6,856 bases of DNA from Spirochaetales bacterium (GCA_031266855.1 JAISAF010000071.1:1-6856), one strand, 5' to 3'; shown: positions 1-5,770, counted from the stretch's first letter. A program made the numbers and translations. The notes: generated from the sequence alone by a model not told the origin.

Positions 1-2
1 CC

Positions 3-27
3 GGTTATATCTTTACACAATATAACC
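3..27. repeat. Short inverted repeat at window edge
   Basis: GGTTATAT (3-10) pairs with ATATAACC (20-27) around a 9-nt loop. It could belong to the end of a gene lying before the window, but no T-run follows, so a terminator is not shown. I see no gene or other clear signal between 28 and 175. Confidence 0.4.
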
Positions 28-175
28 TGCAAATGAAAAGTTTTATCAAATAGTTGTTCAGCAAATATTTTTAATATATGTTCAAACTGATTTTATGGCG
101 AATGGCGCATAACTAGATATAAACGCCATCAGTGTCATTTATATCGCAACTTAGGGATTCGCGGCGGGCGGGATA

Positions 176-193
176 CGTGCGTGCGCACGCACG
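176..193. repeat. Perfect 18-nt palindrome upstream of repeat copy 1
   Basis: CGTGCGTGC (176-184) is followed at once by its reverse complement GCACGCACG (185-193). As RNA or single-stranded DNA it would fold with a GCGC loop. It lies on the 5' side of repeat copy 1, where copies 2 and 3 also carry an extra hairpin of unrelated sequence. Confidence 0.7.
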
Positions 194-204
194 GCAAAAC
201 CGCG

Positions 205-332
205 CCGCCGGGCGGAAAGGCGCGCGAGGGATTGGAGCGGAAAGCCCACAGGATTTGCATGGGCAAATCCGAGGACTTGGAGCGGAAAGCCCGGTTTTTT
301 TGCCCGCTACAGGCGGGCAAAAAAACGCGCCC
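205..332 (+). repeat. Structured dispersed repeat, copy 1
   Basis: This is the first of four copies. In order it holds a GC-rich lead (CCGCCGGGCGG), the 16-mer TTGGAGCGGAAAGCCC (232-247), stem I (GGATTTGC 251-258, loop ATGG, GCAAATCC 263-270), GAGGAC, the same 16-mer again (277-292, exactly 45 nt after the first), then stem III (seven T plus GCCCGC 295-307, loop TACAG, GCGGGC plus seven A 313-325) and GCGCCC. It lies just past the end of cadA, pointing towards it. The T-run precedes the stem and the A-run follows it on both strands, the reverse of an intrinsic terminator. Confidence 0.85.
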
Positions 333-369
333 ACATTCCGAATTACAAATGAGTTTTTGTACAGCCCTT

Positions 370-2568
370 TCAGGCTGCTGGCGGCGGAACGCTCCCCGCC
401 GTTTTCATTACCCGCATGGCGTTAAGGACCGCGATAAGGGCTACTCCCACGTCGCCGAACACGGCCTCCCACATCGTGGCCATGCCCAGTGCGCCTAACA
501 CAAGGATAAGGCCCTTGACCGACAGGGCGAAGACAATGTTCTGCCAGACAATGCGCCGGGTTCCGCGGGCAATGCGGATCGCCGCGGCAATTTTCGAGGG
601 TTCGTCGGTCATCAGTACCACGTCGGCAGCCTCGATGGCGGCATCCGAACCAAGCCCTCCCATAGCGATACCCACATCGCTGCGGGCCAGCACCGGAGCG
701 TCGTTAATGCCGTCCCCCACGAAGACCAGTTTGCCGGAGCCGGATTTGCTGCGTTCCAGTTCTTCGAGACACGCCACCTTTTCGTGCGGCAGGAGTTCCG
801 CGTAAACCGCGTCAAGCGCTATCCGCCGCGCCACCGTTTCGCCTGACGCCCTGCTGTCTCCGGTAAACATGGCGATCCGTTTTACCCCCAGGGCGCGCAA
901 ATCCTCCACCGCCCTGCCGCTGTCGGCCTTCAGCCCGTCGGAAATAACCAGGTATCCGGCGTACTCATTATTCACCGCGAGATACACCACTGTTCCTATC
1001 TCTTCCGCCACAGGAACAGAGATTCCCGCGGCCTCAAGCAGCCTGGCGTTCCCTGCCAGCACCGTCTCACCCTCCACGTGTACGCGCACGCCCTTCCCGG
1101 CAATCTCTTCAAAACCGTCTGCCGCCGCGGCGTCAATCTCTTTGCCCCAGGCCTTTACGATTGAAAGGGCAATGGGATGATTGGAACCTGATTCCGCGCA
1201 GGCGGCGTGGTAGAGCAGCCTTTCTTCCGTAAAACCCTGTGCCGGGACTATCCCCGTTACGCTGAACACCCCTTTGGTCAGGGTTCCCGTTTTGTCAAAA
1301 ACCACAGTGTCCACACTGGTAAGCGCTTCAAGATAGTTACTCCCCTTTATAAGAATGCCATTGCGCGAAGCCCCGCCTATGCCGCCAAAGAAACTTAGCG
1401 GAATAGAAATAACCAAAGCGCAGGGGCAGGAAACAACAAGAAAAACCAGCGCGCGGCTACCCCATTCGGCAAAGGACGCCCCGGAAATAAACAGCGGCGG
1501 CACAACCGCCAGCGCGGCGGAAGCGGCCACCACAGCCGGAGTATAGTAGCGGGCAAATTTAGTAATAAAGTTTTCAGTAACAGATTTTCTATTCCCCGCG
1601 TTCTGCACCAGACTTAGGATTTTGGAAACCGTGGATTCCCCAAAAACCTTAGTTACCCTGATGGTAAGAAGCCCGCTTTTGTTAATTGAACCCGAAAGAA
1701 CATCGCTGCCCTTCTCCACATCCCGCGGCAGGGATTCCCCGGTAAGAGCCGAGATGTCCAGCGCGGAAAACCCGTCCACCACAACACCGTCCAGAGGAAT
1801 CTTCTCGCCGGGCCTTACCACAATAAGGTCCCCTATATTCACCCGCTCCGGGGCCACCCTCTGAATACCGGAGGCGGTTTTCAAACCCGCGTAATCGGGC
1901 CGGATATCCATAAGCGCGGATATCGACCTTCGCGAACGCCCCACAGCGTAATTCTGAAACGCCTCGCCAATCCGGTAGAAAATCATCACCGCTGCGCCCT
2001 CAGGGTATTCGCCTATAACAAAAGCCCCGATGGTAGCAATGCTCATCAAAAAGTTTTCATCAAAAATTTCTCCCCGCGCGATATTTTTTGCCGCCCCAAT
2101 AAGCACCCCGCCGCCCACCAGAAAATAACCCGCAAGAAAAACACTCAGCCGCACAAATGGCGGCGTCTCCCCGCCGTCAGCAAAAAAATAATCCAGCCCA
2201 ATCCCCGCGGCAAAAAGAATCATACCAAGAATAAGACCCGCACGCCGCAGCCACGCCCGTACCGAAACGGATTTCCCACTGTCCTTCGCCGTCCCGCCAT
2301 CAGGAAAAGCCTCCCCCTCCCGCGGCCCGCGTTCAGCTTCAATCTCAATAGAAGGCTCAAGCCCCTTAATAATCCCGCCGGTACGCGCAAGAATATCGTC
2401 CCACAGCCCGTCGTCCCGCGAGCGCGCTTCGATAGTAAGTTTCTGCACAGAAAAATTCACCACCGCCCCGCTTACCCCCTCCAGAGCGCCGACACGCCTC
2501 TGGATTTTCGCCGCGCATTTTGGGCAGCACAGATTCCGCAAAATATATTCCCGTTTCACCACTTCCAT
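370..2568 (-). CDS. cadA: Zn2+/Cd2+/Pb2+-exporting P1B-2-type ATPase (CadA/ZntA family)
   Basis: A 732-residue inner-membrane pump using ATP hydrolysis to expel soft divalent metals. Seen in sequence: an N-terminal heavy-metal-associated domain with a CxxC site (C15, C18), predicted membrane helices around 110-130, 140-160 and 172-200, the actuator TGES (276-279), the metal-site CPC (381-383) in CPC-x4-SxP form, the phosphorylation loop DKTGT at D425, the HP locus (464-465), TGD (569-571) and GDGIND (618-623). A DxG at D706 in the last helix, with CPC-x4-SxP, is the known P1B-2 (Zn/Cd/Pb) signature. The start at 2568 follows AGGAGA closely. The frame stays open to 2784, but those 72 extra residues are translated repeat copy 2, so I reject that longer start. 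The arsR repressor lies upstream on the same strand. No separate cadA promoter is evident. The exact metal preference is inferred. Confidence 0.95.
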   Translation of the reverse strand: MEVVKREYILRNLCCPKCAAKIQRRVGALEGVSGAVVNFSVQKLTIEARSRDDGLWDDILARTGGIIKGLEPSIEIEAERGPREGEAFPDGGTAKDSGKSVSVRAWLRRAGLILGMILFAAGIGLDYFFADGGETPPFVRLSVFLAGYFLVGGGVLIGAAKNIARGEIFDENFLMSIATIGAFVIGEYPEGAAVMIFYRIGEAFQNYAVGRSRRSISALMDIRPDYAGLKTASGIQRVAPERVNIGDLIVVRPGEKIPLDGVVVDGFSALDISALTGESLPRDVEKGSDVLSGSINKSGLLTIRVTKVFGESTVSKILSLVQNAGNRKSVTENFITKFARYYTPAVVAASAALAVVPPLFISGASFAEWGSRALVFLVVSCPCALVISIPLSFFGGIGGASRNGILIKGSNYLEALTSVDTVVFDKTGTLTKGVFSVTGIVPAQGFTEERLLYHAACAESGSNHPIALSIVKAWGKEIDAAAADGFEEIAGKGVRVHVEGETVLAGNARLLEAAGISVPVAEEIGTVVYLAVNNEYAGYLVISDGLKADSGRAVEDLRALGVKRIAMFTGDSRASGETVARRIALDAVYAELLPHEKVACLEELERSKSGSGKLVFVGDGINDAPVLARSDVGIAMGGLGSDAAIEAADVVLMTDEPSKIAAAIRIARGTRRIVWQNIVFALSVKGLILVLGALGMATMWEAVFGDVGVALIAVLNAMRVMKTAGSVPPPAA

Positions 2569-2630
2569 AATTTCTCCTAACGCGCTTTCCCGGCGCTGTT
2601 TTTCCAAAAGCCGGACAGCATATTTTTTTT

Positions 2631-2747
2631 GGGCGCATTTTTTGCGGCTAACGCCGCAAAAAACCGGGCTATCCGCTCCAAGTCCTCGGATTTGCTTATG
2701 CAAATCCTGTGGGCTTTCCGCTCCTATCCCTTGCGCGCGCCCAGCGG
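2631..2747 (-). repeat. Structured dispersed repeat, copy 2
   Basis: Read on the minus strand it matches copy 1. It has TAGGAGCGGAAAGCCC, stem I (GGATTTGC and GCAAATCC, plus coordinates 2688-2695 and 2700-2707, loop ATAA), GAGGAC, TTGGAGCGGATAGCCC, then stem III with a different core (GCGGC/GCCGC, clamped by six T and six A; 2638-2648 and 2653-2663, loop TAAC or its complement). It sits in the spacer between arsR and cadA, in the same direction as cadA, about 60 nt before the cadA start. It would therefore form part of the cadA leader if the two genes are co-transcribed. Confidence 0.85.
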
Positions 2748-2748
2748 C

Positions 2749-2892
2749 TGTCCGCGGAATTGCCACGGGCAATTCCGCGGACACATAATTGCTGCTTTAG
2801 CAATTATGTGCGTATAACCAGGCAGCCGCAATTTTGCGGCTAACCCTGACCGTACAAGTTGCGGCTAACAAATCGCGACACAATTTGTTAGC
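2749..2892. repeat. Cluster of four consecutive hairpins in the arsR-cadA spacer
   Basis: Four inverted repeats stand nearly end to end. The first has 16-bp perfect arms (2749-2764 and 2768-2783, loop ACG). The second has 12-bp arms (2782-2793 and 2799-2810). The third has 7-bp arms (2824-2830 and 2835-2841). The fourth has 10-bp arms (2864-2873 and 2883-2892). The 11-mer TTGCGGCTAAC occurs at 2642, 2834 and 2859, linking this cluster to stem III of copy 2. Such strong structure should slow or attenuate transcription from arsR into cadA, or reflect nested insertion of small palindromic elements. Confidence 0.75.
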
Positions 2893-3141
2893 GGACGGCC
2901 CTGGAACCAGGCCCCGTACGCACTCTGTTCCTTGCCCGCGGAATTTTTTAACCGCGAAAGCAAATACGTCAAATAAGTTTTTTATCCTTCCTTCATCAAC
3001 TCCTTTTACTTCTCCGGCTTTGCGGTAAATTTCTTTTTCCCTTCGCTCATAATCCTCTTTCATTAAAGTAAACAGTGAACAATTGATTACCTGTTCAACT
3101 ATCGGCGCAAAAAAAATCACCGCCCCTTTATTCGCTGACAT
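2797..3141 (-). CDS. Doubtful small ORF overlapping the end of arsR
   Basis: An open frame of 114 residues starts at an ATG overlapping the arsR stop, with AGGGG about 8 nt before it. That arrangement would allow translational coupling. Residues from about 25 to 70 (containing MKEDYERREKEIYRKAGEVK and then FDVFAFAVKKFRG) are hydrophilic and look like real protein. The first 20 residues and the C-terminal 30 or so look unnatural, and the tail is read straight through the spacer hairpins. I do not recognise a family. It may be a gene whose 3' end was replaced by inserted repeats, a remnant, or chance. An internal ATG at 3063 is a possible start but lacks a visible ribosome binding site. Confidence 0.3.
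   Translation of the reverse strand: MSANKGAVIFFAPIVEQVINCSLFTLMKEDYERREKEIYRKAGEVKGVDEGRIKNLFDVFAFAVKKFRGQGTECVRGLVPGPSANKLCRDLLAATCTVRVSRKIAAAWLYAHNC
2903..2960. repeat. Direct repeat A, near the end of arsR
   Basis: It aligns with 3614-3667. Both begin GGAA(A)CCAGGC and share the identical 18-mer GAATTTTTTAACCGCGAA (2941-2958 here). In this copy the 18-mer lies inside a CGCGG...CCGCG inverted pair. The middle of the repeat has diverged. Confidence 0.6.
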
Positions 3142-3493
3142 GAACCAGCCCCTGAGCAAAAATGTTTCCCACATGTTCGTCCTCCAAAGAATAATAGACC
3201 ACCTTCCCCTCCCTGCGGTACTTCACAAGCCGGGTCTGCCGCAGAGTCCGCAACTGGTGGGAAATAGCGGATTTGCTCATTCCCAAAAGAGCCGCGATAT
3301 CGCAGACGCACATTTCCGCCCGCAGAAGGGCGCAGAGAATTTTGACCCGCGTGGAATCACTGAAAACCTTGAACAAATCCGCCAGATTCAGCAAGGTCTC
3401 ATCGTCAGGCATTTTTTTCCTGACAGAAGCAACCACCTCCTCGTGGATTACGCTGCAATCACAGCTTTCAATGTCTACAATAGCCTTTGCCAT
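3128..3493 (-). CDS. cadC: ArsR/SmtB-family metal-sensing repressor (CadC-like)
   Basis: A 121-residue winged-helix repressor that should hold its promoter shut until Cd/Pb/Zn binds. Seen in sequence: an N-terminal C11-x-C13 pair and C62-x-C64 in the family's CVCDI segment, which together resemble the four-cysteine alpha3N site of S. aureus CadC. D105-x-H107 and H118-x2-E121 near the C-terminus match the alpha5 site of SmtB/CadC in exact spacing. The recognition helix lies around 66-88 (GMSKSAISHQLRTL), followed by the wing (RREGKVVYYSL). The ATG at 3493 follows AGGGG at a short distance. It is divergent from oadB and upstream of cadA on the same strand. Family assignment is firm; the symbol is by homology, and which site is the regulatory one cannot be told from sequence. 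Confidence 0.92.
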   Translation of the reverse strand: MAKAIVDIESCDCSVIHEEVVASVRKKMPDDETLLNLADLFKVFSDSTRVKILCALLRAEMCVCDIAALLGMSKSAISHQLRTLRQTRLVKYRREGKVVYYSLEDEHVGNIFAQGLVHVSE

Positions 3494-3501
3494 AACGCCC
3501 C

Positions 3502-3530
3502 TATAACAGTTGAACGAATGCTCATATATA
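3502..3530 (-). promoter_or_regulatory. Probable ArsR/SmtB-type operator
   Basis: On the minus strand an AT-rich imperfect inverted repeat contains TGAGC-ATTC-GTTCA (plus coordinates 3511-3524), flanked by ATATA and TTATA. This resembles the TGA...TCA dyads bound by SmtB and CadC. It starts just past the -10 box and ends near the ribosome binding site, so a bound dimer would block transcription of arsR. The function is inferred from position and pattern. Confidence 0.65.
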
Positions 3531-3531
3531 C

Positions 3532-3560
3532 AATATAAACGGATTCGCCGCGGCTGTCAA
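3532..3560 (-). promoter_or_regulatory. Sigma70-type promoter of arsR (cadC)
   Basis: On the minus strand a perfect -35 TTGACA (3555-3560) is followed by a 17-bp spacer and -10 TATATT (3532-3537). The predicted transcript starts inside the operator. This is the only strong promoter seen for the arsR-cadA unit. Its -35 lies within the left arm of the 20-bp inverted repeat at 3551-3602. Confidence 0.8.
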
Positions 3561-3602
3561 GCGGTTTTTTCAGAATTTCCTAAAAAAACCGCTTGACAGC
3601 CG
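3551..3602. repeat. Perfect 20-bp inverted repeat over the arsR -35
   Basis: The arm CGGCTGTCAAGCGGTTTTTT (3551-3570) has an exact reverse complement at 3583-3602, with a 12-nt loop. Because the arms are mirror images, a second TTGACA appears on the plus strand (3593-3598), but nothing resembling a -10 stands 17 bp after it. A further small hairpin, GCCGG-CTTTT-CCGGC, follows at 3599-3613. Confidence 0.85.
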
Positions 3603-3613
3603 GCTTTTCCGGC

Positions 3614-3667
3614 GGAAACCAGGCGGCACGGACTAAACCTGCCCCGCAGAATTTTTTAACCGCGAAG
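3614..3667. repeat. Direct repeat B, upstream of the arsR promoter
   Basis: This is the partner of 2903-2960, in the same orientation and about 707 bp away. It shares the 18-mer GAATTTTTTAACCGCGAA (3649-3666) and the GGAAACCAGGC start. The pair brackets arsR with its promoter. Confidence 0.6.
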
Positions 3668-3731
3668 CCGGAGAAGGTTAAAACGTGCTGGAGCAGGTCT
3701 TTAAGAAGTTTGTTTGTCATTCAAAACTATT

Positions 3732-3947
3732 TCAGCGTATATCATCTTTGAATGTTTGTCTCTTCCAGCAGGAATATTTATCCGGTGCAACAATCAATTC
3801 GTACCCCTTTAACCATTCTCTCCTGTCCAGGGAATACCATAATTTTTTACGCTACTCATTAGCTTGTTCGATAACCCTGGGGATTTCCATACCGGAAATC
3901 CCCATAACCGCTGTGGCCCTCTTTTTCCTGGCCCAGCGGCAGCTCTA
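3732..3947 (-). pseudogene. Possible broken gene remnant, family unknown
   Basis: The minus strand carries a protein-like frame ending at a TGA at 3732-3734. Upstream of it come MEIPRVIEQANE, one in-frame TAG, then RKKLWYSLDRREWLKGYELI and more residues ending FKDDIR. Replacing the single TAG would join both parts into about 70 residues of ordinary hydrophilic composition. No start with a clear ribosome binding site is seen. The plus strand also has an open frame (3685-3948), but its product has an unusual composition and I read it as the shadow. An 11-bp inverted repeat (3878-3904) lies inside the frame and may be a later insertion. I do not recognise the family. Confidence 0.25.
3878..3904. 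repeat. 11-bp inverted repeat next to a TTGTTCGATAACC motif
   Basis: TGGGGATTTCC (3878-3888) pairs with GGAAATCCCCA (3894-3904) across ATACC. Directly before it is CTTGTTCGATAACC (3863-3876). Most of this motif recurs in reverse complement at 6760-6772, beside another hairpin, so these may be relics of one small palindromic element family. Confidence 0.6.
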
Positions 3948-4045
3948 AAAATTCAGTCGCGCGGGAGCGTGAGAAGCCCGTTAGGTGCGCGGGTCCGCGT
4001 TTACGGCCCTGGGTGAGCCGTTGATGCGCGCGCCAGGGGCTGGTC

Positions 4046-4069
4046 GCGAATTTGCATGCGCAAATTCGC
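4046..4069. repeat. 10-bp hairpin upstream of repeat copy 3
   Basis: GCGAATTTGC (4046-4055), loop ATGC, GCAAATTCGC (4060-4069). It resembles stem I of the dispersed repeat (same ATTTGC-AT core and 4-nt loop) but sits on the 5' side of copy 3. Confidence 0.75.
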
Positions 4070-4087
4070 TGCTCGCCCATGCATCCT

Positions 4088-4179
4088 GGATAGGAGCGGA
4101 AAGCCCGCAGGAAGCGCATAGGCGCTTCCGAGGACTTGCAGCGGATAGCCCGGTCCCGGCGTCTTCGCCGGGAGGCGCC
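4088..4179 (+). repeat. Structured dispersed repeat, copy 3 (most diverged)
   Basis: TAGGAGCGGAAAGCCC (4091-4106), stem I GGAAGCGC-ATAG-GCGCTTCC (4110-4129), GAGGAC, TTGCAGCGGATAGCCC (4136-4151, again 45 nt after the first), and stem III TCCCGGCG-TCTT-CGCCGGGA (4154-4173). Both stems differ in sequence from the other copies, yet both sides have changed together so pairing is kept. The T/A clamp of stem III is missing. It lies about 125 nt before oadB, in the same direction. Confidence 0.85.
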
Positions 4180-4218
4180 AGGGATCAGAGGTTTGCGCTT
4201 ATATATGGAATTACGCTT

Positions 4219-4247
4219 TTGCATAAAGTTGATTATTCAGGTATAAT
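4219..4247 (+). promoter_or_regulatory. Probable promoter of oadB-oadG
   Basis: A consensus -10 TATAAT (4242-4247) has a weak -35 TTGCAT (4219-4224) at 17 bp. The predicted start is about 50 nt before the oadB ATG and lies downstream of repeat copy 3, so the repeat would not be in this transcript. Confidence 0.55.
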
Positions 4248-4305
4248 TAGGACATTAACCGGCCCCGTATGGGGATCGTATAACATACGTGAAGGAGATA
4301 CACGG

Positions 4306-5484
4306 ATGAATCATCTTTTCAGCGCGGTATTCGAGGGCTTCTACGCGCTTCAGTGGACGCATTTCGTAATGTATCTTATTGGCGGCATTCTTATTTTTCT
4401 TGCCGTTAAAAAAGAGTACGAACCGATGCTCCTCCTGCCTATTGGGTTTGGAGCTATTCTGGTCAACCTGCCTTTGAGCACGGTGTGGGAGTTTGATGGC
4501 GCTCCCGGGGTTCTTCAGATTCTTTTTACTTCGGGAATCCTGACAGAGCTTTTTCCTGTTTTGATTTTCGTTGCTGTCGGGGCTATGATCGACTTTACTC
4601 CGCTTTTGAAAATGCCGATCATGATTTTCTTTGGGGCGGCGGCTCAGTTTGGGATTTTCGCTACGATTTGCGGTGTACTCTTCGTGGCTCCGTATATTCC
4701 CCAGCTTGCCAGTATGAACAGCGGGGACCTTCTGAAACTTGCCGCTTCGGTGGGTATTATCGGAGCAGCCGACGGCCCGACTTCAATATTCGTGGCTAGC
4801 AAATTCGCCCGCGATTACCTGGGGCCGATTTCCGTCGCCGCTTATTCGTATATGTCGCTGGTTCCGATAATCCAGCCGCCGATTATCCGCCTTCTGACAA
4901 CGAAGAGTGAACGGAAAATCAAAATGACCTACCACGATGCGGATGTCTCAAAGATAGTAAAGATTTTATTCCCCATCCTGATTACGATCCTCGCGGGAAT
5001 TATTGCTCCCATCAGTGTTCCCCTTGTGGGTCTTTTGATGTTCGGCAATCTTATCCGCGAGTGCGGTGTTCTGGAACGGCTGTCCCTTTCCGCCCAAAAT
5101 GAACTGGCAAGTCTTGTAACGCTTCTTTTGGGCATCACAATCGGTTCTACCATGCGGGCCGAAGCCTTCCTGACGCCTGTTACCCTTCTTATTCTTCTTA
5201 TGGGACTGGTTGCATTTGTTTTTGATACCGCCGGCGGCGTACTCTTCGCGAAATTCCTTAACCTGTTTCTTAAAACAAAAATCAATCCCATGATAGGAGC
5301 CGCCGGGATTTCCGCCTTTCCCATGTCGGCGCGTGTTATTCACAGGATGGCGCAGGAAGAGGACTTCCAGACTTTTATTCTGATGCAGGCGGTAAGCGCC
5401 AATGTATCGGGCCAGTTAGGTTCCATCATGGCCGGGGGCATAGTCCTTGCCCTGGTTCCCGTGCTTGTACAATTATTTCTGTAA
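4306..5484 (+). CDS. oadB: Sodium-pumping carboxybiotin decarboxylase beta subunit (OadB/GcdB/MmdB family)
   Basis: A 392-residue polytopic membrane protein that decarboxylates carboxybiotin and couples this to Na+ export. Family members serve oxaloacetate, methylmalonyl-CoA or glutaconyl-CoA decarboxylases, and the beta subunit alone does not tell which. Seen in sequence: many hydrophobic helices, the signature GIIGAADGPTSIF (150-162) with D156 at the position of the essential Asp203 of Klebsiella OadB, the conserved LVPIIQPPIIRLLTT stretch (185-199), and the C-terminal AFPMSAR and NVSGQLGSIMAGG segments (338-378). Length fits the GcdB/MmdB class. AAGGAG (4292-4297) stands 8 nt before this ATG. 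The frame is open back to 3985, but the extra 107 codons run through repeat copy 3 and are rejected. oadG follows after 15 nt. No alpha or biotin-carrier gene is in the window. Confidence 0.95.
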   Translation: MNHLFSAVFEGFYALQWTHFVMYLIGGILIFLAVKKEYEPMLLLPIGFGAILVNLPLSTVWEFDGAPGVLQILFTSGILTELFPVLIFVAVGAMIDFTPLLKMPIMIFFGAAAQFGIFATICGVLFVAPYIPQLASMNSGDLLKLAASVGIIGAADGPTSIFVASKFARDYLGPISVAAYSYMSLVPIIQPPIIRLLTTKSERKIKMTYHDADVSKIVKILFPILITILAGIIAPISVPLVGLLMFGNLIRECGVLERLSLSAQNELASLVTLLLGITIGSTMRAEAFLTPVTLLILLMGLVAFVFDTAGGVLFAKFLNLFLKTKINPMIGAAGISAFPMSARVIHRMAQEEDFQTFILMQAVSANVSGQLGSIMAGGIVLALVPVLVQLFL

Positions 5485-5499
5485 GTGAAGGAAAGAAAA

Positions 5500-5652
5500 A
5501 TGACTATTATTCAAACAGGATTTCTTTTAATGGCCGCGGGCATGGGAACCGTTTTCGCTTCCCTTGCCGTTTTCTTTGTTGTTATCGTTGTTCTGGAAAA
5601 ACTGTGCAAGTCATCGGGAAAAAACCAAACCGCGGAGGGAAATAAACAGTAG
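5500..5652 (+). CDS. oadG: Small OadG-family gamma subunit of the Na+-pumping decarboxylase
   Basis: A 50-residue single-span membrane protein. In the family, gamma anchors and stabilises the complex and can bind Zn2+ through its C-terminal tail. Seen in sequence: a hydrophobic helix from about residue 6 to 32 containing LLMAAGMGTVFASLAVFF, which matches the typical OadG N-terminus (LL..GMGTVF..L), then a short polar Lys/Asn/Gln tail. It starts 15 nt after the oadB stop, with AAGGAA (5488-5493) as ribosome binding site, so the two are almost certainly co-transcribed and perhaps coupled. It is shorter than the roughly 80-residue Klebsiella OadG and has no histidine in its tail, so Zn binding is doubtful. 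Gene order beta-gamma is unlike the classical gamma-alpha-beta. Confidence 0.85.
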   Translation: MTIIQTGFLLMAAGMGTVFASLAVFFVVIVVLEKLCKSSGKNQTAEGNKQ

Positions 5653-5658
5653 GCTTAA

Positions 5659-5770
5659 CCTATGATAAACGCATAGGAATCTTTATGTTTCGAGCGTATT
5701 CCGTGGCCGCGTGAGCGGCCATTACAATTCAATACCTATCACGCCCAAACAAACGCACGCGAAAGCGTGT
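5659..5770 (+). other. Hairpins downstream of oadG; no clear terminator
   Basis: Three small stems follow the gene: CCTATG/CATAGG (5659-5677), TGGCCGC-GTGA-GCGGCCA (5704-5721) and CACGC-GAAA-GCGTG (around 5756-5769, a GNRA-type loop). None is followed by a T-run. One may end the oadBG transcript, but this cannot be shown. The stretch 5771-5853 has no supported gene. Confidence 0.4.

Noticed and set aside
295..325. Stem III of copy 1 as an intrinsic terminator for cadA
   Set aside because: On both strands the T-run comes before the stem and the A-run after it, so no U-tract follows the hairpin.
132..498. Overlapping ORFs on both strands at the left end
   Set aside because: They are readings of repeat copy 1 and of the antisense of the cadA 3' end, have no ribosome binding sites, and resemble the peptides of the other repeat copies.
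2569..2784. Longer cadA start giving an 804-residue protein
   Set aside because: The extra 72 residues are translated repeat copy 2 and spacer. AGGAGA directly precedes the 2568 ATG, and the metal-binding domain begins there as in homologues.
3685..3948. Plus-strand ORF of 87 residues
   Set aside because: It has no ribosome binding site and an unusual composition, and the opposite strand reads more like a protein remnant. Kept only as a shadow.
3985..4305. Longer oadB start giving a 499-residue protein
   Set aside because: The extension is repeat copy 3 and promoter sequence. AAGGAG and a normal OadB N-terminus mark 4306, and TATAAT at 4242 lies inside the extension.
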